63,261 nt of DNA from Cupriavidus sp. U2 (lineage in GTDB: Bacteria; Pseudomonadota; Gammaproteobacteria; Burkholderiales; Burkholderiaceae), in contig NZ_RCOG02000010.1 of assembly GCF_009663685.2 (NCBI RefSeq), positions 29,136 to 92,396 of the forward strand. The letters are read 5' to 3'. Positions 36,881 through 47,351 of the stretch are shown here, in pieces. The translations under genes were made by a program, and so were the position numbers. The notes under the pieces were generated by a model. The model saw nothing but the letters and a program-made list of their open reading frames with translations. It ran no database searches and was not told the origin of the DNA. Positions within the stretch are counted from its first letter, which is position 1; each line of letters begins with the position of its first letter.

Positions 36881-38060
36881 CCTGCCCTGGCGCAAGCGCC
36901 TGGCTGCCGTCCTGCTGTGGGGCGTGGTACTGCACTTCGTGGGCGGCTGTGCCATGGCGCCTGGCATGACCTACAAGGCCACCACGCCGGCGCCGCAGCC
37001 GGGCAGGGAATCGGCGCAGCCAGCCGCGCCGGCAACCAGTCTGCCGCCGATGCAGGGCGTGCAGTCCGTGTCGCGCGACAGCCTGGTCGAGATCGACAGC
37101 GCGCTGCTTGCGTCGCAGCGTGCGGCGCAGCCCGAGGGCGTGCCACCGGAGGTGCGCGCGCTGTTCGACAAGCCGCGGCCCTACGTGCTGGGCCCGGGCG
37201 ATGTGCTCAGCATCGTGGTCTGGGGGCACCCGGAACTGAACCTGCCTGCGCTGCAGGTGACCAGCGGCGTCGATACGTCGGGATCGAATGCCGTGGTCAC
37301 GGGATACACCGTCGATGCACGCGGCAATGTTCAGTACGCGTTTGTCGGCATGGTGCCGGTCGCAGGTCTGACCGAGGCCGAAGCGCGCGACCGGCTCACG
37401 CAGCGGCTGGCCGAATACGTGCGCAATCCACAGGTGACGCTGCGTATCCAGGCATATCGCAGCAAGCGCGTGTACATGGACGGCGCCGTGCAACAGGCCG
37501 GCCTGCAGATCATCAACGACGTGCCGATGACGCTGCCCGAGGCCATCAACCGCGCCGGCGGGTTCAGCGCGGCGGCCGACCGCTCGTGGATCGCCGTCAC
37601 GCGCGGCGAGCAAACGGCGCGCGTGAACCTGCCCGACCTGATCGCGAAGGGCGCGAATCCGTCCGACATCCTGCTGCGCGATGGGGATCTCGTGCGTGTC
37701 TATGCCGCGAACGACAGCAAGGTCTATGTGATTGGCGAGGTGGCCCGCAACGCCGCGCTGACGATGAACAATGGCAAGTTGAGCCTGAACCAGGCGCTGG
37801 GCGATGCCGGCGGTGTGAGCCAGTATTCGGGCGATGCGCAGCAGGTGTATGTGGTGCGCGGCAACGGCGGCACGCAGCCCCGGGTCTTCCATCTGGATGC
37901 CAGCACGCCTTCGGCGATGGCGCTGGCCGACGGGTTCGCGCTCCAGGCGAACGACGTGGTGTTCGTCGACACCTCTTCACTCGTGCGCTGGAGCCGGGTG
38001 GTCAGCCTGCTACTGCCGACCGCGCAGACCGCGACGGCAAGCCGTGCGCTGGCGCCGTAG
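36861..38060 (+). CDS. wza: Polysaccharide export outer-membrane lipoprotein (Wza-like)
   Basis: Outer-membrane channel component of Wzy-dependent export, 399 residues. The N-terminus has a signal with a lipobox ending at C30 (HFVGGC). The polysaccharide-export domain begins near YVLGPGDVLSIVVWGHPEL, followed by SLBB-type repeats (YVRNPQVTLRI, DGDLVRVYAANDSKVYVIGEV). It sits between the initiating transferase and the co-polymerase, the usual order in Burkholderiales clusters. Confidence 0.9.
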   Translation: MVVAHTDLPWRKRLAAVLLWGVVLHFVGGCAMAPGMTYKATTPAPQPGRESAQPAAPATSLPPMQGVQSVSRDSLVEIDSALLASQRAAQPEGVPPEVRALFDKPRPYVLGPGDVLSIVVWGHPELNLPALQVTSGVDTSGSNAVVTGYTVDARGNVQYAFVGMVPVAGLTEAEARDRLTQRLAEYVRNPQVTLRIQAYRSKRVYMDGAVQQAGLQIINDVPMTLPEAINRAGGFSAAADRSWIAVTRGEQTARVNLPDLIAKGANPSDILLRDGDLVRVYAANDSKVYVIGEVARNAALTMNNGKLSLNQALGDAGGVSQYSGDAQQVYVVRGNGGTQPRVFHLDASTPSAMALADGFALQANDVVFVDTSSLVRWSRVVSLLLPTAQTATASRALAP

Positions 38061-38088
38061 GCCTTGCGAATTCCAGGAGACACCCGTC

Positions 38089-40290
38089 ATGAACACTTCG
38101 TACCTGGCAAATCCCGCGTATGAGCCTGCGCCCCGCCCGGCGGTGCGTGCCATGAACCCGCTGACGACGCTGGCGGCAAGCCGATGGCTGATCGTGGGGA
38201 CGACATCGACCTGCCTGCTGGCCGGGATTGCCTATGCGGTGTTCACGCGTCCGGTCTACCGCTCGGACATGCTGATCCAGGTCGAGCCGAGCACCATCGA
38301 GAACCGTTCCACGTCCGGAGACCCGAAGCTTACGCCCGAGATCAAGCCCGACACCACGTCCGAGATCCAGGTGCTCAGTTCGCGCATGGTGGTATCCCGC
38401 GCGGTCGATACGCTCCGGCTCCATCTCGACGTGACGCCGCGCTACCTGCCGGTGATCGGCTGGTGGCTGGCCGAGCGCGCCGAAGGCTATTCGCGCCCGA
38501 TCGGCGGACACGTCTATGGCAAGGAACGGATCGACGTCACGACCTTCGACGTGCCCGCAGCCTATCAGGGCCAGCCATTCACGCTTACGCTGGGCGAGCA
38601 TGGCGCCTTCACCCTGGAGTTGTCCTCGACGTTCGGCGCCCCGGTGGTGTCGCTGCCAGGCCGCGTTGGCATACTGCTGCGAGCCAACACGCCGCGCGGG
38701 CCGCTGGCGCTGCTGGTACGCACGGCGGCCGGGCGGCCCGGCGCCAGCTTTACGCTGAAGCGTTACTCCGAGACCGCCACGACGGAATGGCTGCAGAAGA
38801 CCCTGGCGATTGGCGAACGCGGCAAGCAGTCGAACATCATTGGCGTATCGCTGGACAGCGCTGATCCCGTGCAGGCGTCGCGCATCCTCAACGAGATCGG
38901 CCGCGAGTATGTCGACCAGAACGTGCGCCGCCGGTCCGAGGAAGCGGACAAGTCGATCCGCTTCCTGGACGAGCAATTGCCGCAACTGAAAAAGCAGCTG
39001 GGGGAATCCGAAAGCCGCTACAACTCCTTTCGTGCCCAGCAGGGCACCGTCGATACCAGCCAGGAGGCGCGGGCGCTGCTGCAGCAAAGCGTGGAGACCG
39101 AGACCCGGCTTGTGGACCTGCGCCAGAAGCGCCAGGAACTGCTGACCCAGTACACCGAGAAGCACCCGGCATTGCTGGCCATTGACGGGCAGTTGCGCGA
39201 GGCGCAGGCCGCGTTTTCCGTCGTACAGGGGCGGACGCGCCAGTTGCCGTTGATCGAGCAGAAGGTGCTGCAACTGCAGCGCGACATGCAGGTGGATACC
39301 GAGCTGTACACCAACCGGCTGAACGCGCGTCAGCAACTGACGCTGGTGCGGGCCGGCAAGGTGGCGAACGTGCGGCTTATCGATCCGGCCACCCCGCCCG
39401 AGACACCGATCAAGCCCCGGCGCGGCGTGGCCGTGGCGGGGTCGCTGTTGACGGGGCTGTTGGCGGGCGTCGTGCTGGCGATGGCACGTCGCCGTATCGT
39501 GGGCACCGTGCAGGATCGCGAGGAGATCGAGATTGCCACGGGCATTCCGGTCTATGCGACGGTGCCGCGCAGCCGCCTGACCGGGCCGCTGGGCACGGCG
39601 CGTACCCACCTGCGCGGCGGGCACGCGAAACTGCCCGATGCGGCCATCGAAAGCCTGCGCGCGGTGCGAACGACCCTGCATTTTGCGCTCAGCGATGCGC
39701 CCAACCGCGTGGTGCTGATTACAGGGCCCACCGCGGGCGTGGGCAAGTCGTTCGTGGCGGCAAACCTGGCGACACTGGCCGGCGCGTCGAAGCGGCGTGT
39801 GCTGCTGATCGATGCCGATCTGCGTAATGGCGTGCTGCACAAGCGTTTCCGGGTCGATCGCGGACCCGGCCTGGCCGAAGTGCTGGCCGGCACCTGCGAA
39901 GCCGGCGACGCGATCCGGCGTGATGTGGCGCATGGCCTGGACTTCCTGTCGACTGGCGCGCTCACGGCCGGCCCAAGCGAATTGCTGCTGCAGCCCGAGT
40001 TGTCGTCACTGGTCCAGCGGGTGGCCGCGCAATACGACATGGTGGTGCTGGACGGCCCGCCGCTGTTGCCGGTGGCCGATGCGCTGGTCCTGGGCCGCCT
40101 TGCCGGCACGGTGTTCATGGTGGCGCGCCACCGGGTGACCACGGTCGAACAGATCGATGAAAGCACGCGGCGGCTGGCCCAGGCCAGTGTTGCAGTGCGC
40201 GGTGTGATCTTCAACGACTTCACCGGCGCGCTGCATCGCTACAGCTACGCCTACGGCGCTGCCGAAAGCCATCCTGGCACGCCAGCCTGA
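38089..40290 (+). CDS. wzc: Polysaccharide co-polymerase and tyrosine autokinase (Wzc-like)
   Basis: A 733-residue inner-membrane protein from the ATG at 38089 with AGGAG upstream. It has an N-terminal Wzz domain, a large periplasmic part with coiled-coil (about residues 270-430), a second helix, and a cytoplasmic BY-kinase. Kinase motifs are Walker A GPTAGVGKSF, A' LLIDADLRNG and Walker B VVLDGPPLLPV. The C-terminal tyrosine cluster is RYSYAYG, the usual autophosphorylation site. It controls chain length with wza and wzy. No Wzb-type phosphatase gene is in the locus. Confidence 0.92.
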   Translation: MNTSYLANPAYEPAPRPAVRAMNPLTTLAASRWLIVGTTSTCLLAGIAYAVFTRPVYRSDMLIQVEPSTIENRSTSGDPKLTPEIKPDTTSEIQVLSSRMVVSRAVDTLRLHLDVTPRYLPVIGWWLAERAEGYSRPIGGHVYGKERIDVTTFDVPAAYQGQPFTLTLGEHGAFTLELSSTFGAPVVSLPGRVGILLRANTPRGPLALLVRTAAGRPGASFTLKRYSETATTEWLQKTLAIGERGKQSNIIGVSLDSADPVQASRILNEIGREYVDQNVRRRSEEADKSIRFLDEQLPQLKKQLGESESRYNSFRAQQGTVDTSQEARALLQQSVETETRLVDLRQKRQELLTQYTEKHPALLAIDGQLREAQAAFSVVQGRTRQLPLIEQKVLQLQRDMQVDTELYTNRLNARQQLTLVRAGKVANVRLIDPATPPETPIKPRRGVAVAGSLLTGLLAGVVLAMARRRIVGTVQDREEIEIATGIPVYATVPRSRLTGPLGTARTHLRGGHAKLPDAAIESLRAVRTTLHFALSDAPNRVVLITGPTAGVGKSFVAANLATLAGASKRRVLLIDADLRNGVLHKRFRVDRGPGLAEVLAGTCEAGDAIRRDVAHGLDFLSTGALTAGPSELLLQPELSSLVQRVAAQYDMVVLDGPPLLPVADALVLGRLAGTVFMVARHRVTTVEQIDESTRRLAQASVAVRGVIFNDFTGALHRYSYAYGAAESHPGTPA

Positions 40291-40304
40291 TACGGAGAAC
40301 CGTC

Positions 40305-41318
40305 ATGGCGCATCTGCACCACAAGCGCATCACGCTGGTAACGGTCACCTACGGCGACCGCCTGCACTACTGCGCCGAACTGCTGCGGCGCAGCTTCGAG
40401 CACGAAGGCGTGTCGCACGCCATCGTCGTCAGCAACAACGCCACCGCCGATCTCTCGCCGCTGGAGGCTGCCTGGGGCAAGCGCGTCACCATCGTGCGGC
40501 TGGCCGCCAACACCGGGTCGGCCAACGGCTATGCGGTGGGCATCGCCCGGGCGCTGGAGCGCGATACCACCGACTACATCTGGCTGATGGACGATGACAA
40601 CGCACCATGCGAGGGCGCGGTCGACGTGCTTTGCCATCAACTGGACCTGCTCACGCGCAAGCTGGGCCGTCGCCGCGCGGCGGTGCTGGGGTTCCGTCCC
40701 GATCACCAGGGCGACATCGCGGCGGGCGTTCCGGTGGGCCTGGCGATGCCGCCGCGCTCGAGCTATTTCGGCTTTCACGTGGGTCGCATCCCGTACAAGA
40801 TCTGGCGCCGTACGCCGTGGGGCGCGCCACGGCCCGATGCGATTCCCGATGTGGTGCATCTGCCGTTTGCGCCGTACGGGGGCCTGCTCGGACATCGCGA
40901 GATGTACGTGGACCTGGGGCTGCCGGTACCCGAACTCGTGCTGTACGCGGACGATACCGAGTACACGTGGCGGCTGACGGCGCGGGGCGGATGTATCGCG
41001 CTGGTAACGGCTGCGCGGCTCGAAGACCTGGAAGGCTCCTGGAACGTCAAGCGCAACTGGAAGAACCACTTCGAATGCATGTTGCTGAGCGGTTCGGATT
41101 TCCGCGCCTACTACAGCAGCCGCAACCAGGCGTGGTTCGACCGCAACCACTGGTCCACGTCCGGACTGATGTACCGGCTCAACCGCTTCGTGTTCCTGCA
41201 ACTGCTGCGCCTGTATGGCAGGCGCCGCAACGCCGGGGCGCGGCTGCGGCTGCTGGAGCGGGCCATTGCCGATGGCGAGGCCAGCCGGCTCGGCTTCCAC
41301 GCCGACTACTCGCTGTAG
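40305..41318 (+). CDS. Glycosyltransferase family 2 (rhamnosyl/galactofuranosyl-type)
   Basis: A 337-residue GT-A enzyme. It begins with ITLVTVTYGDR and has the metal-binding region WLMDDDNAPCEGAV, with DDD in the DxD position, and YADDTEYTWRL further on. It probably adds a rhamnose or related sugar to the repeat unit at the cytoplasmic membrane face. GGAG precedes the start at 40305. Confidence 0.87.
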   Translation: MAHLHHKRITLVTVTYGDRLHYCAELLRRSFEHEGVSHAIVVSNNATADLSPLEAAWGKRVTIVRLAANTGSANGYAVGIARALERDTTDYIWLMDDDNAPCEGAVDVLCHQLDLLTRKLGRRRAAVLGFRPDHQGDIAAGVPVGLAMPPRSSYFGFHVGRIPYKIWRRTPWGAPRPDAIPDVVHLPFAPYGGLLGHREMYVDLGLPVPELVLYADDTEYTWRLTARGGCIALVTAARLEDLEGSWNVKRNWKNHFECMLLSGSDFRAYYSSRNQAWFDRNHWSTSGLMYRLNRFVFLQLLRLYGRRRNAGARLRLLERAIADGEASRLGFHADYSL

Positions 41319-41340
41319 CGCCACGCTCACGGAGGCCACC

Positions 41341-42372
41341 ATGCCGGACCCTGTCGCATCGCCCGCGCTCACCGTTGTGATTGCCAACTACAACTATGCA
41401 CGGTACGTGGCGGGCGCCATTGATTCGGCGCTGGGCCAGTTCACACCGGTGCATGTCATGGTGATCGACGACGGCTCCACCGATGGCTCCCGCGCGATCA
41501 TCGAGGGCTATGGCGCGCGCGTGGAAGCCGTGTTCCAGCGCAACGGCGGGCAGGTAGCGGCGTACAACCATGCGCTCGAACGCGTCCGCACGCCGTATGT
41601 CCTCTTTCTGGATGCCGACGACACGCTGTATCCCGAAGCCGCTGCCACCGTCCTGGCGGCTTTCGCCAAGGGCGAGCCGGTGAAGGTGCAGTACCGGCTC
41701 GATGTCATGACGGCCGATGGGGCGCCCACCGGCGTCCAGGTCCCGCAGTCGATCCGCGCAGACGGTTGCGGACGGATGCTGCGAGCCGGATGGCTGTATC
41801 CGTCGCCACCCGGCTCGGGCAATGCGTATCGCGTGGATGCGCTGCGCCGCATCTTTCCGGTGCCGGTGGGTGCTGACAACATGCACGGCGCGGATTTCTA
41901 CGCCATCTATGGCGTGGCGCTGCTCGGCGACGTTGGCGCGGTGGAGACGGCGCTGGGCGGCTACCGGGTGCATCGGAACACGCGCGGCGATGCACCGGGC
42001 AGTGACCTGTCGCTCGCCAACGCCGAGGACGCGATGGCCGGTGCCCGGCAGTCGGCACGGCGCTGGCAGATCCTGCGCGGCCTTGCCAAGGACCGCCTCG
42101 GCATCGATCTGCCGCCGGGCGTGCTCGATTTCTCGCTGGAGAAGGCCCGCTTCGCGCAGCATGTGTATGGCGCGACGCTGGCGCGTCGGTGGCACTGGTT
42201 CCAGCATGAATCGGGACGGTATTTCCACACCATCGCCGCCAATCCGTTCTGGAGCCTGCGCAAGAAGGTGGCGGTGGGATGCCTGACGACGCTTTGCCTG
42301 TTGCCGGTGGCGTCGTTCAGCAACCGTGTGGTGCGATACATCGCCAACCCGCTCGCGCGGGCCGGCCACTAG
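41341..42372 (+). CDS. Glycosyltransferase family 2
   Basis: A 343-residue GT-A enzyme. The start at 41341 removes an in-frame extension into the upstream gene. N-terminal VVIANYNYARYV and DDGSTDGS are typical of family 2, and FLDADDTLYPEA is the DxD-like region. It is the second transferase of the operon; sugar donor is unknown. Confidence 0.87.
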   Translation: MPDPVASPALTVVIANYNYARYVAGAIDSALGQFTPVHVMVIDDGSTDGSRAIIEGYGARVEAVFQRNGGQVAAYNHALERVRTPYVLFLDADDTLYPEAAATVLAAFAKGEPVKVQYRLDVMTADGAPTGVQVPQSIRADGCGRMLRAGWLYPSPPGSGNAYRVDALRRIFPVPVGADNMHGADFYAIYGVALLGDVGAVETALGGYRVHRNTRGDAPGSDLSLANAEDAMAGARQSARRWQILRGLAKDRLGIDLPPGVLDFSLEKARFAQHVYGATLARRWHWFQHESGRYFHTIAANPFWSLRKKVAVGCLTTLCLLPVASFSNRVVRYIANPLARAGH

Positions 42373-42383
42373 GAGCTCACGCG

Positions 42384-43493
42384 ATGCCAAAGACCATCGC
42401 CATCAATGGGCGCTTCCTGGGGCGGCGCGCCACCGGAGTCGACCGCTTTGCGCACGAGGTAGTGCGGGCGATTGACCGATTGGTGGCCGACAACGATCGC
42501 ACTACGGCGGGCCTGTCGTTCGAGCTGCTCGTGCCGCCAGGCGTGGAAGTCGATCCGGGCGAGTTCCCGCACCTGCAGGTGCGTACGGTGGGGCCTGCCA
42601 TCGGGCGCCGTAGCCGCCAGCTTTGGGAGCAGGTCAGCCTGCCGCTGGCGGCGCGCGGGGCGCTGTTGCTCAATCTGTGCAATGCAGCGCCGTTGCTGTA
42701 CCTGAACCAGGTGACGGTCATGCACGACGCGGCGCCGGTGCGGGTGCCGCAGGCGTATTCGCGCGCGTTCCGCTCGTGGTATCGGATCATGGCGCCGTGG
42801 GTCGGGCGTGTGGCACGCAGGGTGCTGACCGTATCGGAGTTTTCCCGCCGGGAAATTGCGGACGCCTATCGCATCCCGGGCCGGAAGATCGGCGTACTGC
42901 CGCTCAGTGGCGACCATATGTTGCGCTTGCCGGAGGTGAGCGGCATCCGGCGCAAGTACGGACTGTCGGATCGGCCCTATGTGCTGGCGGTCAGCAGCGC
43001 CAGCTACCACAAGAACTTTCGGCTGGTAGTGGAGGCCGTGAGCATGCTGCACGGGGCCGACTACGACGTGGTGATCGTGGGTGGCTCGGCGAGCGTGTTC
43101 CGGCCGCAGAACGACGAGGACGCGGCGCCGGTCACGCGGCTTGGCTATGTCGACGATGCCGACCTGAAGGCATTGTTTCGTGATGCTGCCTGTTTCGTGT
43201 TTCCGTCGTTGTATGAAGGCTATGGCCTGCCGCCTGTGGAGGCCATGACGCTGGGCTGCCCCGTGCTGGCGTCGAACCTGCCGTCGGTGCGCGAGGCGTG
43301 TGGCACTGCTGCGCTCTATTTCCGGCCGACGAGCCCGGCCGAGTTCGGCGAGCTGCTTACGTATGTGATGCAGGACGGCACGTTGCGTGACGCGATGCGG
43401 CAGCGCGGCTACGCGCACGTGCAGCGGTATTCCTGGCGCGACACCGCCGCGCGGCTACTTGACGAGATATCTCCATGCCTTCCACAACGATGA
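42384..43493 (+). CDS. Glycosyltransferase family 4-type (GT-B)
   Basis: A 369-residue GT-B enzyme from the ATG at 42384. The C-terminal half has FPSLYEGYGLPPVEAMTLG with the EX7E motif, followed by PVLASNLPSVREACG. The N-terminal region includes RATGVDRFAHEVVRAI. GDP-mannose is a reasonable donor given the operon, but this is inference. It overlaps the next gene by 19 bp. Confidence 0.87.
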   Translation: MPKTIAINGRFLGRRATGVDRFAHEVVRAIDRLVADNDRTTAGLSFELLVPPGVEVDPGEFPHLQVRTVGPAIGRRSRQLWEQVSLPLAARGALLLNLCNAAPLLYLNQVTVMHDAAPVRVPQAYSRAFRSWYRIMAPWVGRVARRVLTVSEFSRREIADAYRIPGRKIGVLPLSGDHMLRLPEVSGIRRKYGLSDRPYVLAVSSASYHKNFRLVVEAVSMLHGADYDVVIVGGSASVFRPQNDEDAAPVTRLGYVDDADLKALFRDAACFVFPSLYEGYGLPPVEAMTLGCPVLASNLPSVREACGTAALYFRPTSPAEFGELLTYVMQDGTLRDAMRQRGYAHVQRYSWRDTAARLLDEISPCLPQR

Positions 43494-44728
43494 GCCCACG
43501 ACACGACACCGATGACGCCGCCTTCGGCAAGGTCGCGGTCGTCCACGAATGGCTTGCCACGTATGCCGGTTCAGAACGGGTACTGGAGCAGATCCTGAAG
43601 ATATGGCCCCAGGCCGACCTGTTCAGCGTGGTGGACTTCTTTCCCGATGCACAGCGCGGGGCGCTGCAGGGCAAGCATGCGACGACGACCTTCATCCAGA
43701 AGCTGCCCCGCGCCCGCAAGTCGTTCCGGTCGTACCTGCCGCTGATGCCGCTGGCCGTGGAGCAACTGGACCTGTCCGCCTACGACCTCGTGATCTCGTC
43801 CAGCCACGCTGTTGCCAAAGGGGTAATTACCGGGCCGGGGCAGCTGCATGTCAGCTATGTCCATTCCCCCATCCGCTACGCATGGGACCTTCAGCATCAG
43901 TACCTGAGCGAGTCGAAGCTGACGCACGGCCTGAAAAGCTGGGTGGCTCGGGCCATCCTGCACTACATGCGGATGTGGGACCATCGCACCGCGCATGGCG
44001 TGGACGTATTTGTCGCCAACTCGGCCTATGTGGCGCGGCGTATCCGCAAGGTCTATGGGCGCGATGCGGCGGTGGTCTATCCGCCCGTCGACATCGATCA
44101 GTTCAGCCTCTGCGAGCAGCGCGAGGACTTCTTCCTGACCGCATCGCGGCTGGTGCCCTACAAGCGGGTGAGCCTGATCGTCGAGGCGTTCGCGGCGATG
44201 CCGGACAAGCAACTGGTGGTGATTGGCGATGGCCCGGACCTGGACCGTATCCGCGAGATGGCGACCCCTAACGTGCGCATCCTGGGATACCAGCCTGCCG
44301 ACGTACTGGTGGCGCACATGCAGCGCGCCAAGGCCTTTGTGTTTGCAGCGGAGGAGGATTTCGGGATCGTTGCCGTGGAGGCCCAGGCCTGCGGGACGCC
44401 TGTGATTGCGCTGGGGCAGGGCGGAGCGCGCGAAACGGTGATCGACAGCCGCGATCGCGATTTGCGCACCGGCGTGTTCTTTCCGCGCCAGACCGTGGAG
44501 GACATCGTTCGCGCGGTTTGCCGGTTCGAGGAAAGTGGCCCTTTCCAGCCGGCGGCGTGCCGCCGCAATGCGCTGCAATTCTCTCCCGAGAGGTTTAGGC
44601 GGGAACTCCGGGCGCTGGTGCATGCGGCCATGAGCCGGGATGCGCTAGCCGTGCCGCCTGCGGTAGCTTCGGCACCTTCGGTACCGGGCCTGCCGGTGGC
44701 CGAACCGATGGTGGTGGCGTCGAACTGA
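43475..44728 (+). CDS. Glycosyltransferase family 4-type (GT-B)
   Basis: A 417-residue GT-B enzyme. N-terminal AVVHEWLATYAGSERVLEQ is typical of mannosyltransferase-like family 4 proteins, and the EX7E motif is EEDFGIVAVEAQACGTPV. The C-terminal tail is proline- and alanine-rich and less conserved. Fourth transferase of the locus, so a repeat unit of about five sugars including the priming one is suggested. Confidence 0.87.
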   Translation: MPSTTMSPRHDTDDAAFGKVAVVHEWLATYAGSERVLEQILKIWPQADLFSVVDFFPDAQRGALQGKHATTTFIQKLPRARKSFRSYLPLMPLAVEQLDLSAYDLVISSSHAVAKGVITGPGQLHVSYVHSPIRYAWDLQHQYLSESKLTHGLKSWVARAILHYMRMWDHRTAHGVDVFVANSAYVARRIRKVYGRDAAVVYPPVDIDQFSLCEQREDFFLTASRLVPYKRVSLIVEAFAAMPDKQLVVIGDGPDLDRIREMATPNVRILGYQPADVLVAHMQRAKAFVFAAEEDFGIVAVEAQACGTPVIALGQGGARETVIDSRDRDLRTGVFFPRQTVEDIVRAVCRFEESGPFQPAACRRNALQFSPERFRRELRALVHAAMSRDALAVPPAVASAPSVPGLPVAEPMVVASN

Positions 44729-44737
44729 GTCGCGACG

Positions 44738-46039
44738 ATGACGATGCCTGGCGCCCGTCATGCGTACGACGGCTACTGGTGGGACGATCCTGCACGGCTG
44801 CTCCTGTGCTTCATCCTGCCGCTGTATGGGCTTGTGTCGCTGGAACTGCTGGGTGACCAGAAGTCCATCGACCATATCTACTTCAACGGTACCTATGCGA
44901 TGGCCGGCGCGCTGTTCCTGCTCGCGGTGGCGGCGGGTGCGCTGGGGGAGCGTGTGCTGGCCCCGCGCGCGGCCGACACGCCGGTGGTGCTTTCTGTGCG
45001 GGTGCTCGATGCGCTGTTCTGGCTGGCCTGCATCGGCTACGTGGTGATGATGGGCGGCGTGATCGCCCGGCCGGCGATGCTGCTTTCCTATTTGAATGGG
45101 GGCGCCAGTACCTACGACGTGCTGGAGCTGAAAGGGCGCGTGGTAGGCATCAGTACGCTGACCCAGGCGTCGGTGGCCTACGTGCCGCTTTACTTCGTCA
45201 TCTTCCGCACGGCACCTCGCGGCCTGAACCGTTACCAGGTCTACCTGGGCGTGCTGTTCGTGCTGACGTTATTGCGCAGCTTCATTTTTGCCGAGCGGCT
45301 GGCGTTGGTGGAAGTGGTGTTGCCCTGGGCGCTGATGATGGCGCGCTTCCGCCTGCGGCCGCCGCGCGGGTCGCTGCGCGCGGCGCTGCTGGCACTCGGG
45401 CCATTTGCCGCCATCCCGCCGCTGATCGGGTTCTTCATCGCAAACGAGTACAACCGGTCGTGGGAGACGTACTACGTCAACATCTACGACAACATCTTCG
45501 ACTTCGCGCTGGAGCGGCTGGGCCTGTACTACTCGACGGCGATCAACAACGGTTCCGGCCTGCTGACGATCATGGGATGGGGCACCGGCGCACCGACGTT
45601 TACGTTCGACTGGCTGATCCGGTTTCCGATCGTCGGCGAAAGCTTCCGCCCGCTGGTCGGTGCGGACGATGGATACAGCCTGTTCCTCAACACCTTCGGC
45701 GATCCGGAGTTCAACAACCCGTCGGGCATCTTCGTGCATTTCTACGAGTGGGGCGGATTCGCACTGCTGGAAGCCGCGCTGATGGGGTGGCTGCTGGGCC
45801 GCAGCTACACGGGATGGCGTGCCGGCCACGGATTCTGGTGCTGCGCCCATGCTGTACTGCTGGTGTCGCTGATGGAAATCCTGCGCGTGCCGAACCTGTT
45901 CAGCGGCCGCAACTTCGTGCCGCTGGCGCTGCTGTGGCTGGTGTTCCGGTGCCTGGGGAAACCGGCCGCCAGCGTGTCGCCTGCGGGCGTGCGCTCGCTC
46001 TACGGCCGCCCGAACCTGCCGGCCGCCGGTCCACGCTGA
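44738..46039 (+). CDS. wzy: Polysaccharide repeat-unit polymerase (Wzy-like)
   Basis: A 433-residue polytopic inner-membrane protein with about ten hydrophobic segments and a large polar loop in the second half (IYDNIFDFALERLGLYY to NNPSGIFVHFYEWGG). Wzy proteins share little sequence, so the call rests on topology, size and position between glycosyltransferases and flippase. It would join lipid-linked repeat units in the periplasm. Confidence 0.8.
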   Translation: MTMPGARHAYDGYWWDDPARLLLCFILPLYGLVSLELLGDQKSIDHIYFNGTYAMAGALFLLAVAAGALGERVLAPRAADTPVVLSVRVLDALFWLACIGYVVMMGGVIARPAMLLSYLNGGASTYDVLELKGRVVGISTLTQASVAYVPLYFVIFRTAPRGLNRYQVYLGVLFVLTLLRSFIFAERLALVEVVLPWALMMARFRLRPPRGSLRAALLALGPFAAIPPLIGFFIANEYNRSWETYYVNIYDNIFDFALERLGLYYSTAINNGSGLLTIMGWGTGAPTFTFDWLIRFPIVGESFRPLVGADDGYSLFLNTFGDPEFNNPSGIFVHFYEWGGFALLEAALMGWLLGRSYTGWRAGHGFWCCAHAVLLVSLMEILRVPNLFSGRNFVPLALLWLVFRCLGKPAASVSPAGVRSLYGRPNLPAAGPR

Positions 46040-46058
46040 ACCCCGAGGCCCGCGCCCG

Positions 46059-47351
46059 ATGCCGCCATCCATACGCTCCACCGCCACCTATCTGCTGCTG
46101 ATCCAGGGCAGCAACTACCTGTTCCCGCTAGTGCTGTTGCCTTTCCTCGGTCACAAGCTCGGCGTGCGCGAGTTCGGCGTGCTGGCCTACTGCCAGGCGC
46201 TGGCGCAGTACCTGATCCTGCTGACGGACTACGGCCACAATCTGTCGGCGACACGGCTGGTATCGCTCAGGCGCGATGATCCGGCCGCGGTCGCGGCGGT
46301 GTTCTCCGCCACGATGGCGGCCAAGCTGCTGCTCACGCTGGGCGCGGCGTTGCTGCTGGCCGGCGCGTTGTGGTGGGCGCCGGACCTGCGCGAACATCGG
46401 GCCATCCTCGCCGCGGCCTTCGTGGGCGTGGTGGCCAATGCCGTGACGCCCATCTGGCTCTACCAGGGCCTGGAACGGATGAAGGTGCTGGTCGTGCCGA
46501 ACTTCGCGTCCAAGGCCGTCAGCCTGGCATGCGTGGTGGCATGGGTGAGATCGCCCGGCGACGCTGCGCTGGCCGCGCTGGGCATCAGTGTCGGCACGCT
46601 GATCCTGGCCGTCGCGGCGCTTTGGGCCGTATGGCGCAGGCGACTGGCGACGCTGGTCAGGGTGCCGGCGGCAGCGGCGATGGCGTCGTTGCGCGAAGGC
46701 TTCCCGATGTTCCTGTCGCTGGTGCTGGTCAGCTTCTACGTCAACTTCAACGCGATCCTGCTGAACCATTTCCACGGTCCCGTAGCGGTGGGACAGTTTT
46801 CGATGGCCGACAAGATCCGCATTGCCGGGCAGACGATCTTTACGGTGATCGGCACGGCGTTCTATCCACGCATCAGCCAATACAACGTCACGGACCCGCC
46901 CGCCGCGCGGGCGCTGATGCGTCGCGCGATGATGGTTGTCTTTGGCTGTTCGGGTGCGATGTTCGTGGCCGTGGAGCTGTTTGCCGGCGTCGGCATCCGC
47001 ATATGGCTGGGCGATCCGTTCCACGACACCATTCTGCTGCTGCGGCTGGAGGGCGTGCTGCTGCCGCTGACCAGCGTGGCATTCATCTTCGGCAATCTCG
47101 GCCTGATGGCGTCGGGGCGGCACCGCACCGTGCGAAACATCTATGCTGCCGTGACAGTCATGCACCTGATCTACGCCGTGCCCTTCGTGATGCACATGGG
47201 CGCCCGGGGCACGGTGATATCGGTGCTGATCACCGAGGCCGCTGGCGCCATCGCCTTCTATCTCTGCTACCGGCGCGAGTCCGCTTCCCGCGCGCCGGCG
47301 CCCCCGCTGGTCGCACAGGAATCCCCCACTGCCAAGGAGATGCAGGCATGA
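46059..47351 (+). CDS. wzx: Lipid-linked oligosaccharide flippase (Wzx-like)
   Basis: A 430-residue MOP-superfamily membrane protein with about twelve helices. The N-terminal [26 protein letters not shown] is typical of O-antigen and colanic-acid flippases. It moves the undecaprenyl-linked repeat unit across the inner membrane. Its stop overlaps the rfbA start as ATGA. Confidence 0.88.
   Translation: MPPSIRSTATYLLLIQGSNYLFPLVLLPFLGHKLGVREFGVLAYCQALAQYLILLTDYGHNLSATRLVSLRRDDPAAVAAVFSATMAAKLLLTLGAALLLAGALWWAPDLREHRAILAAAFVGVVANAVTPIWLYQGLERMKVLVVPNFASKAVSLACVVAWVRSPGDAALAALGISVGTLILAVAALWAVWRRRLATLVRVPAAAAMASLREGFPMFLSLVLVSFYVNFNAILLNHFHGPVAVGQFSMADKIRIAGQTIFTVIGTAFYPRISQYNVTDPPAARALMRRAMMVVFGCSGAMFVAVELFAGVGIRIWLGDPFHDTILLLRLEGVLLPLTSVAFIFGNLGLMASGRHRTVRNIYAAVTVMHLIYAVPFVMHMGARGTVISVLITEAAGAIAFYLCYRRESASRAPAPPLVAQESPTAKEMQA

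Noticed and set aside
38002..39933. 643-codon open frame on the minus strand
   Set aside because: Antisense to wza and wzc, which have complete motifs; codon pattern is that of a mirror frame.
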